From Gryllotalpicola protaetiae (GTDB lineage Bacteria; Actinomycetota; Actinomycetes; Actinomycetales; Microbacteriaceae), in the NCBI RefSeq assembly GCF_003627055.1, contig NZ_CP032624.1, positions 3,162,001-3,226,000 on the forward strand: DNA of 64,000 bases, written 5' to 3'. The notes under the pieces were generated by a model. That model was not told the origin of the DNA and ran no database searches. It saw nothing but the letters and a program-made list of their open reading frames with translations. This document shows positions 58,323 to 64,000 of this stretch, piece after piece (position 1 is the stretch's first letter; each line of letters starts with the position of its first letter). The position numbers and the translations under genes are program-made.

Positions 58323-59368
58323 GCATCACCTTCCGATGGCTGTGGAGACCGCGCAGCGGGCGCCTCGGAGCCCGGCTCGCGGTGCGCCCACTCCGTGGCC
58401 TCGAGACGCGAGAGCACGGCCAGCTTCAGCTCGTCGGGCTCGATGACCGTCGCCTCCGGCCCGTAGCCGGCGAGCTCGTCGGCGAGCAGCGTCAGGTCGC
58501 TGTAGTGCACGACCAGCAGGCGACCGTCAGCCGTCGTGCCGCCGTAGCGCCTGCCGAGCCGGATCGCCGCATCGCTGCCCGGCTCGACCGCGACGGTCGC
58601 CGTGTTGCGCTCCCAGAGCTTCTCGAGCTCGGCGAGCGCCTCTGCGCTGTGGTCCCCAGGGGGCGCGTCGAAGCGCTCGTGCGTCGAGACGACGTCGCCG
58701 ACGATGCGGGAGAGCAGGAACGTGAGCCGGTGCTCGCGCGCGCCGAGAGGGACGGCGTCGAGGCCCATGAACAGCCAGCGGCCACGGAACTGGAACAGGG
58801 CGAGCGGCTTGATCGTGTGCTGCCGCGCCAGCCTGCGACCGGGGCGGAGATAAGGGAACACGACCGTCTCGCGGCGCTCGATCGCCTGCGTGAGCGGCGC
58901 GAACGCGGGCTCGAGCTGCTTGAGCCGCGGAGCGTAGCCGAGCATCGACCCGTCCGGCTCGATGCCCGCCGCGCGCAGCTTGATCATCGCCCGCCGCATG
59001 TCACCGGAGAGCGAGCCCTCACGCCACACCGTTCCCGCGAGCTGCAGCAGCGACAGCTCGGTCGGCGTGAAGGTGATGTCGTCGGGGAGCTCGTAGTCGC
59101 CCTTCGAGACGCGGTAGCTCTGCAGCTGGTTGTTGCCGGACTGCCCGGGGGCGTCGACGGTCTCGAGCGGGACGCCGAGCTCGCGCAGCGCATCCTTGTC
59201 GCGCTCGAACTGGCGCTCGAGGTTCGCGTTGTCGCCGTCCGCCGCGTACTTCTGGTGATAGCCGTCGACAGTGGAGAGGATCTGCTCCTTCGTCAGCCCC
59301 TGCTCGGTCGCGAGCAGCGCGAGCACAAGCGCGAACTGCCGCTCCTCTGGCGGGACGATACGGGGCAT
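58319..59368 (-). CDS. pafB: WYL-domain transcription regulator PafB
   Basis: A 349-residue regulator with an N-terminal HTH (ALLATEQGLTKEQILSTVDG, about 18-37) and a WYL domain (FQFRGRWLFMGLDAVPLGAR, about 192-211). The partner PafC follows with a 4-base overlap. In M. tuberculosis pafBC sits behind the Pup ligase gene pafA; here it follows a lipoprotein gene and no pafA is visible. A leaderless ATG follows TAAGCT by 6 bases. Confidence 0.95.
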   Translation of the reverse strand: MPRIVPPEERQFALVLALLATEQGLTKEQILSTVDGYHQKYAADGDNANLERQFERDKDALRELGVPLETVDAPGQSGNNQLQSYRVSKGDYELPDDITFTPTELSLLQLAGTVWREGSLSGDMRRAMIKLRAAGIEPDGSMLGYAPRLKQLEPAFAPLTQAIERRETVVFPYLRPGRRLARQHTIKPLALFQFRGRWLFMGLDAVPLGAREHRLTFLLSRIVGDVVSTHERFDAPPGDHSAEALAELEKLWERNTATVAVEPGSDAAIRLGRRYGGTTADGRLLVVHYSDLTLLADELAGYGPEATVIEPDELKLAVLSRLEATEWAHREPGSEAPAARSPQPSEGDA

Positions 59369-59374
59369 CTGCCC

Positions 59375-59380
59375 AGCTTA
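59375..59380 (-). promoter_or_regulatory. Probable -10 element of pafBC
   Basis: Minus-strand TAAGCT ends 6 bases before the ATG at 59368. Confidence 0.5.
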
Positions 59381-59390
59381 TTTGCCGCGG

Positions 59391-60299
59391 TCACTGCTGC
59401 TGGATCGATGCGGCAGGGATGCTTCCCAGGATGTCGACGACGGTCGCCGTCGCATCGCCGGAGCCGGACTTCGCGGCCGGGGTCAGCACGATGATCTGCG
59501 AGCCGATCCTCCTGCCGAGAAGCTCCTGCGCGAGCGCGCTGCCATCGCTCAGCGTCTGCACCGTGGCCGAGCCGTTCTCCCAGGTGCCGGTGGCGCTCGT
59601 CTGGTCTGACCAGCCGACGATCTGCGTCTGCACGACCAGCGCATCCTTCTTCGTCGCCACCGCGCCGTCGCCCTGACGCAGCACTGCGGACTGCACCTTC
59701 GTCGGCGCGGCGTGCGAGCCGATCACGATGCCCGGCTGACCGTTCGGGGCGAGCACGACGGTCGGGAAGCCCGGTGTCGCGGGGCGCGCACGGCCGGTGG
59801 CGCGGTTCGGGAAGGCGCTCTTGACATCCACGATCGCGGCGATCGACGAGCCCTCGGGGGCGCTGAACATCGCGGCCTGCTTCGGCGGGATGACGACGGC
59901 GAGCCGCGAGCCCACCTGGGCGCAGCCGATCGCGCCGGCGAGGCCGGCGCCGAGCGCCTTGCTCGTCACGGGCACGAAGTTCTCAGAGGTCTCTGCGCCG
60001 ATCTGCCCCGTCGCCCCGTCGAACAGGGTGAGGTAGACCTCGGCGACGCCATCGTCGCCGACCTTCTTGCCGTGACCCTGGATCAGCGTGGTGGACTGCG
60101 CCTTCGTCACGTTGAGGGGCGACGGCACCCTCGCCTCCGGGTCCTTCCCGAACGCGCCGGTCGCGCGGATCGACTCGGAGCCGCTGCCGCTCTTCACATC
60201 GCAGGCGGCCGAGGCGGCGATCGAATTGCCGGTGCAGCCCGTGAGGGCGGCGCCGGCGACGACGGCGATGGCGATCAAGGCGGGGAATGAACGGCGCAC
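59391..60299 (-). CDS. FKBP-like peptidyl-prolyl isomerase-like lipoprotein
   Basis: A 302-residue lipoprotein (lipobox LTGC, C22 in the VVAGAALTGCTG signal) with two FKBP-like halves. The first runs about 65-175 (VAEVYLTLFDGATGQIGAET, LGAGLAGAIGCAQVGSRLAV, IPPKQAAMF) and the second about 190-295 (DALVVQTQIVGWSDQTS, AQELLGRRIGSQIIVL). Several of the aromatic active-site residues of FKBP enzymes are replaced, so isomerase activity is doubtful; it may act as a chaperone. A GTG start was chosen where the signal peptide begins. It lies between trmI and pafB. Confidence 0.75.
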   Translation of the reverse strand: MRRSFPALIAIAVVAGAALTGCTGNSIAASAACDVKSGSGSESIRATGAFGKDPEARVPSPLNVTKAQSTTLIQGHGKKVGDDGVAEVYLTLFDGATGQIGAETSENFVPVTSKALGAGLAGAIGCAQVGSRLAVVIPPKQAAMFSAPEGSSIAAIVDVKSAFPNRATGRARPATPGFPTVVLAPNGQPGIVIGSHAAPTKVQSAVLRQGDGAVATKKDALVVQTQIVGWSDQTSATGTWENGSATVQTLSDGSALAQELLGRRIGSQIIVLTPAAKSGSGDATATVVDILGSIPAASIQQQ

Positions 60300-60355
60300 G
60301 GGTGCTCTTTCGATGGACGGGCTCGTGGTGGCGGACGACACTCTAGTAGAGCAAG

Positions 60356-61381
60356 CTATGGCGTCTCCTCCGGCGTCTCGACGGCGATGTCGTCGCCCAG
60401 GCGGGCATCCGCGATGCGCTGCGCCTCCCTGGCCTTCTTGCGCAGGATCTTCGCGCTCTTGCCGCGCTCGCCCAAAGCGCCGGGTGTCCACAGCTCGACG
60501 TCCTCGTCGGTGTAGCTCTTCTTGCTGGCGCGGCGCTTGAGCTCGGGCAGCTCGGCGCCCGGCGAGAGGCGGCGGGCTGTGATCAGGAATCCGGTGTGCC
60601 CCACCATGCGGTGGTCGGGGCGGACGGCCAGTCCCTCGACATGCCAGCCGCGCACGATCGTCTCGTCGGCATCGGGGTGGGTGAAATGTCCGGTGTCGCG
60701 GATCGCCTCGGCGACGCGGCTGAGCTGCGTCACGGTGGCGACGTAGCAGAGCAGCACTCCCCCGGGCTTGAGCGCGGCGGCGACCGCCTCGAGAGGCTCC
60801 CACGGGGCCAGCATGTCGAGCACAACACGATCGACCGTTCCGTCGGGGAAGACGCTGGGCAGGGCATCCGTCAGATCGCCGACCGTGATGTCGAAGTTGA
60901 CCGGTCGGTACCCCAGGAACCCGGCCACGTTGCCCAGCGCGATGTCGGCGAACTCCTGCCGGCGCTCGAAGCTCGCGAGCCGGCCCTCCGCGCCGATCGA
61001 GCGCAGCAGCCACAGCGACAGCGCGCCGGAGCCGACGCCCGCCTCGACCACGGTCGCGCCGGGGAAGATATCGGCTTTGGCGAGGATCGCAGCCGCGTCC
61101 TTCGGGTAGACGATCGCGGCGCCGCGCGGCATCGACATGACGAAGTCCTTGAGCAGCGGGCGCAGCGCGAGGTGCAGCGCGCCCGTCGAGTTCGCGACGA
61201 CCGTGCCGTCGGGCTGCCCGATGACGTCGTCGTGCGCGATGAAGCCGCGCTCGGTGTGGAACTTCTCGCCCGGCTTCAGCGTGATCGTGTTCATGCGGCC
61301 CTTGGGGCCGGTGAGCTGCACGCGGTCGCCGGTGCGGAACGGTCCGCTGAACGCCAGTGTGCCGGTCGGGGTGTCGCTCAT
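60356..61381 (-). CDS. trmI: tRNA (adenine-58-N1)-methyltransferase TrmI
   Basis: A 341-residue class I methyltransferase that makes m1A58 in tRNA. The N-terminal beta domain (PFRTGDRVQLTGPKGRMNTI) and the SAM loop (VVEAGVGSGALSLWLLRSIG, about 111-130) are typical, with VDRVVLDMLAPWEPLEAVAA the motif IV region. The C-terminal charged extension (KKSYTDEDVELWTPGALGER) is seen in actinobacterial TrmI. Its ATG overlaps the HAD gene's end by 4 bases. Confidence 0.95.
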   Translation of the reverse strand: MSDTPTGTLAFSGPFRTGDRVQLTGPKGRMNTITLKPGEKFHTERGFIAHDDVIGQPDGTVVANSTGALHLALRPLLKDFVMSMPRGAAIVYPKDAAAILAKADIFPGATVVEAGVGSGALSLWLLRSIGAEGRLASFERRQEFADIALGNVAGFLGYRPVNFDITVGDLTDALPSVFPDGTVDRVVLDMLAPWEPLEAVAAALKPGGVLLCYVATVTQLSRVAEAIRDTGHFTHPDADETIVRGWHVEGLAVRPDHRMVGHTGFLITARRLSPGAELPELKRRASKKSYTDEDVELWTPGALGERGKSAKILRKKAREAQRIADARLGDDIAVETPEETP

Positions 61382-62058
61382 GCCTGCGGTGCCTCTGCTG
61401 CTCTCTCGGACGCCAGCGCGCACAGGTCGCCGAGCGTGCGCCCCTCGAGCGTCGGCCAGATGGTGTGGTCGCCGGTCTCGGGCAGCGGCACGAGGTGCGG
61501 CACGCCGATCGCGATGGTGCCGGCCGCGACCGCGGATGCAAGGCCGCCGAGCGAGTCCTCGATGGCGATCGAGGCGGATGCCTGCACGCCGAGCCGCTGC
61601 GCCGCGGTGAGGTACGCCTCGGGGTGGGGCTTGGGGTGCTCGACCTCGTCGCCGGCGATGATCACGTCGAACGGATCGAAGGGGATGTAGCTGGCGATCT
61701 GCTCGGCCATGCGGCGGAACGACATGGTGACGAGCGCCGTCTTGATGCCGGCCTCGCGGACTTCTCTGAGGAGATCCTGCCCGCCAGGACGCCAGGGAAC
61801 GCCGACCTCGGCGAGCTGCTCGGTGACGCGGTCGGTGAGCTTGTCGATGATGGTCGCGATGTCGAGGTCGACGCCGCGCGACTGCAGCACCGCCGCAGAG
61901 ACCTCGAGGCCGTTTCCGACGAGGGTCAGGCCGTCGTCGTGCGTCCACGTTCCGCCCCAGCTGCGCACCAGCTCGGACTCGGCCGTCATCCAGTACGGCT
62001 CGGTGTCGACGATCGTTCCGTCCATGTCGAAGAGGACGGCGGCGGGCAGCTGTGTCAC
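61378..62058 (-). CDS. HAD-superfamily phosphatase/phosphomutase-like hydrolase
   Basis: A 226-residue HAD hydrolase. The nucleophile motif is LFDMDGTIVDTE (D11, D13), with LVTMSFRR (motif II Thr/Ser), KPHPEAYL (motif III Lys) and IAIEDSLGGLASAVAAG (motif IV Asp pair). The cap matches the beta-phosphoglucomutase/phosphoglycolate type. A GTG start lies 7 bases from a TAGACT. Coupled to trmI by a 4-base overlap. Confidence 0.9.
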   Translation of the reverse strand: MTQLPAAVLFDMDGTIVDTEPYWMTAESELVRSWGGTWTHDDGLTLVGNGLEVSAAVLQSRGVDLDIATIIDKLTDRVTEQLAEVGVPWRPGGQDLLREVREAGIKTALVTMSFRRMAEQIASYIPFDPFDVIIAGDEVEHPKPHPEAYLTAAQRLGVQASASIAIEDSLGGLASAVAAGTIAIGVPHLVPLPETGDHTIWPTLEGRTLGDLCALASERAAEAPQA

Positions 62059-62065
62059 GGAGCCC

Positions 62066-62071
62066 GAGTCT
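62066..62071 (-). promoter_or_regulatory. Probable -10 element of the HAD-trmI operon
   Basis: Minus-strand TAGACT ends 7 bases before the GTG at 62058. Confidence 0.45.
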
Positions 62072-62145
62072 ATCGGGGGGCCGCGGCACGCCCGGGCCTA
62101 TCCTGGTGAGACGCAATCGCTAGCTACGGAAGGGCGAGGTGGCGT

Positions 62146-63111
62146 TTGACTGACGGCGCTGACGGCAAGGGCATTCTGAGCGGTCGAATCCTGGTCGTTG
62201 CCTTCGAGGGGTGGAACGACGCGGGCGAAGCCGCAACCGGCGCGGTCAGGGCTTTGAAGGATGTACTCGACGTCGTCGCGCTGCACGAGATCGACCCGGA
62301 GGTGTTCTACGACTTCCAGTTCACCCGGCCGATCACGAAGCTCGACGACGACGGCACGCGGATTCTGCAGTGGCCGGGGGCCGTGCTGTACGGTCCTTCT
62401 GAGCCGGGCCGGCAGCCGCGTGCGCTCGCCGCGGACGCCGAGCTGGGCGTCACAGGCGACAACGCCGGGAACATCTACCTGCTGCTCGGCACGGAGCCGT
62501 CGCGGGCCTGGAAGGCATTCGCCGGTGAGCTGATCGACGCCGCGCTCGCCGCGGACATCGACGCGATCGTCTTCCTCGGCGCGCTGCTCGCCGACGTGCC
62601 GCACACGCGACCGATCTCGGTCGGCGCCTCGAGCGACAACGCGGCCGTGCGGCGCGAGCTCGTGCTCGAGCGATCGACGTACGAGGGGCCGACCGGCATC
62701 CTCGGGGTGCTCGGGCAGGCGGCAGAGGCCGTCGGCATCCCGACCATCTCGATCTGGGCGTCCGTGCCGCACTACGTGCACAACGCGCCGAGCCCCAAGG
62801 CGACGCTCGCGATCATCGACAAGCTCGAGGAGCTCGTCGACGTGACCATCCCGCGCGGTGAGCTCGTCGACGAGTCCGCGGAGTGGGAGCGCGGCATCGA
62901 CGAGCTCGCCGCCGAGGACGAGGACATGGCCGCGTACATCGAGCAGCTTGAGCAGGCGCGCGACACCGTCGACTCGCCAGAGGCGAGCGGCGAGGCGATA
63001 GCGCAGGAGTTCGAGCGCTACCTGCGCCGCAACCCCGACGGCCGCGATGGCCGCGACGGCGGCACCGCGGGCGGCGGCGGTCCCTCAGAGCCCTGGCGGC
63101 CGAACAGCTGA
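62146..63111 (+). CDS. PAC2 family protein
   Basis: A 321-residue PAC2 (proteasome assembly chaperone 2-like) protein: ILVVAFEGWNDAGEAATGAV at the N-terminus, EIDPEVFYDFQFTRPITKLD, then GALLADVPHTRPISVGASS, GILGVLGQAAEAVGIPTIS and the ASVPHYVHNAPSPKATLAI segment. Known actinobacterial members lie by mshC and trmI, as here. The TTG start has AAGGGCGAGG upstream. The acidic C-terminal tail is probably disordered. Confidence 0.9.
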   Translation: MTDGADGKGILSGRILVVAFEGWNDAGEAATGAVRALKDVLDVVALHEIDPEVFYDFQFTRPITKLDDDGTRILQWPGAVLYGPSEPGRQPRALAADAELGVTGDNAGNIYLLLGTEPSRAWKAFAGELIDAALAADIDAIVFLGALLADVPHTRPISVGASSDNAAVRRELVLERSTYEGPTGILGVLGQAAEAVGIPTISIWASVPHYVHNAPSPKATLAIIDKLEELVDVTIPRGELVDESAEWERGIDELAAEDEDMAAYIEQLEQARDTVDSPEASGEAIAQEFERYLRRNPDGRDGRDGGTAGGGGPSEPWRPNS

Positions 63112-63121
63112 GGCGCGCCCG

Positions 63122-64000
63122 TCAGCCCAGCTCGATGCCGAGCAGCAGGCGGATGCCTGCGCGCAGTTCGGGCGGCAGGCCGCCGGCCTTCACCGCCGTG
63201 TCGACGACCGCGAGGGCCGCCGGCGTGTCGAGGTCGCGGTGAAGCGCCTCGCGCAGCGCTGCGAGTGACGCCCCGCCGTCGTCGGTGACGGGCGCGTACC
63301 GCCAGCGCGCGAGCCTGTCGAGGGCGGCCGGCAGCGAAGCATCCGTCCACTCCCAGTCGTCGCGGTAGTGGTGCGCGAGCAGGGCGAGACGGATGCCGCG
63401 GGGGTCGGCCCCGCTCCTCCGCAGTTCGCTCACCTTGACGAGATTGCCGAGCGATTTCGACATCTTCTCGCCACGGTACGCGACCATGCCGGCGTGGGCA
63501 TATATCCGCGCGGCCGCCTCGCCGGTGAGTGCCGAGGCATGCGCGGCGCTGAACTCGTGGTGCGGGAAGACCAGATCCGAGCCGCCGCCGAGCACGGTGA
63601 CGGTCTCGCCCAGCTCGTCGAGCGCGATGACCGCGCACTCGATGTGCCAGCCGGGGCGGCCGGCGCCGACCGGCGACTCCCACGACGGCTCCCCGTTGCG
63701 CGCGGCGCGCCACAGCAGCGGGTCGAGCTCGTCGCGCTTGCCGTCTCGGTCCGGGTCGCCGCCGCGCTCGGCGAAGATCGGCAGCATCTCGTCGCGGGTG
63801 AGGCGGCTCTCCTGCCCGAGGCGCCACGGTGAGACGTCCGCCGCCGCCGTCGAATCGAAGTAGATGTCGACGCCATCGCTGCCCGCAGAGGCGTCTGAGG
63901 CAGGCACACGGTAGGCGACCCCCGCGGCGAGCAGCTCGGCGACGGCGACCGCCGTCGGCTCGATGCGCTCGGTCACGGCGACATATGCGTCCGGCGGAAT
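63122..64000 (-). CDS. mshC: Mycothiol ligase MshC (L-cysteine:GlcN-Ins ligase), truncated by window edge
   Basis: Joins cysteine to glucosaminyl-inositol in mycothiol synthesis; related to cysteinyl-tRNA synthetase. Visible from the right edge inward: PPDAYVAVTE, then ERGGDPDRDGKRDELDPLLW, FPHHEFSAAHASALTG with the metal-binding histidines, and GEKMSKSLGNLVKVSEL (KMSKS loop). The N-terminal part with the HIGH motif lies beyond the window. It converges with the PAC2 gene. This identifies the organism as a mycothiol producer. Confidence 0.96.
   Translation of the reverse strand: MPPDAYVAVTERIEPTAVAVAELLAAGVAYRVPASDASAGSDGVDIYFDSTAAADVSPWRLGQESRLTRDEMLPIFAERGGDPDRDGKRDELDPLLWRAARNGEPSWESPVGAGRPGWHIECAVIALDELGETVTVLGGGSDLVFPHHEFSAAHASALTGEAAARIYAHAGMVAYRGEKMSKSLGNLVKVSELRRSGADPRGIRLALLAHHYRDDWEWTDASLPAALDRLARWRYAPVTDDGGASLAALREALHRDLDTPAALAVVDTAVKAGGLPPELRAGIRLLLGIELG

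Noticed and set aside
1-64000. CRISPR arrays, tRNA or rRNA genes, insertion sequences and prophage genes
   Set aside because: No regularly spaced repeats, no cloverleaf with CCA-type ends that I could find, and no transposase, integrase or phage structural gene.

Overview
The window is high-GC, densely coded actinobacterial chromosome. Mycothiol synthesis (mshC), RbpA, the PafB/PafC pair, an aa3 oxidase beside a qcrCAB bc1 complex, a SigD/RsdA-like pair and several F420-type LLM oxidoreductases all point to Actinomycetota. The frequent GGATGCC/GGCATCC heptamer, the DUF3043 gene and the RNase H-NTF2 fusion suggest the Microbacteriaceae, but I cannot name a genus. There is no rRNA, tRNA, CRISPR array, insertion sequence or prophage, and no gene-free stretch reaches 300 bases.

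Layout. 1-5.9 kb is core metabolism: dnaE (5' end cut by the window), hisD, nrdR, pyrD. 6-10 kb holds small genes mostly on the minus strand, with a truncated HxlR regulator. 10-20.5 kb is the respiratory block: an M20 dipeptidase, an IscA/ErpA-type Fe-S insertion protein, ctaC-ctaD-ctaF on the plus strand and ctaE-qcrC-qcrA-qcrB on the minus strand, converging on an RlmA-like methyltransferase and a palindrome-rich gap. Divergent from ctaE is a tightly overlapping trpD-ptsH-shikimate-dehydrogenase-like operon (20.5-22.7 kb). 22.7-38.8 kb is a mosaic of small enzymes with local regulators: ArsR with SRPBCC, MarR opposite an oxidoreductase, an ABC exporter, a sigma/anti-sigma pair, a Na+/H+ antiporter, acetyltransferases and SDRs. 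39.3-42.7 kb looks like an accessory pocket. It holds a RelE/ParE-type toxin-antitoxin pair that abuts the surviving C-terminal part of a MarR gene, and a VapBC pair. 42.8-49.4 kb holds an MFS exporter with its TetR regulator, an LLM enzyme, a pterin dehydratase-VOC fusion, an S9 peptidase and an SDR. 49.5-64 kb returns to core genes: NfeD-SPFH, a phosphodiesterase, rbpA, lnt, helY, tatC, tatA, pafC, pafB, an FKBP-like lipoprotein, trmI, a HAD phosphatase, a PAC2 protein and mshC (cut by the right edge).

Three cross-cutting patterns stand out. (1) At 28 starts, a -10-like hexamer of the form TANNNT (four have C in place of the first T) ends 5-9 bases before the start codon, usually 6. This indicates pervasive leaderless transcription and settles several start codons. 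(2) A 70-71 bp interspersed repeat with imperfect inverted ends occurs three times, and one copy is translated as the N-terminus of Lnt. (3) Many regulators sit next to clear inverted-repeat operators. No unmistakably new multi-gene system is visible. The best leads are the repeat family and its use inside lnt, the toxin-antitoxin pair sitting on the MarR remnant, and the absence of the Pup-proteasome genes from their usual position between trmI and pafB.
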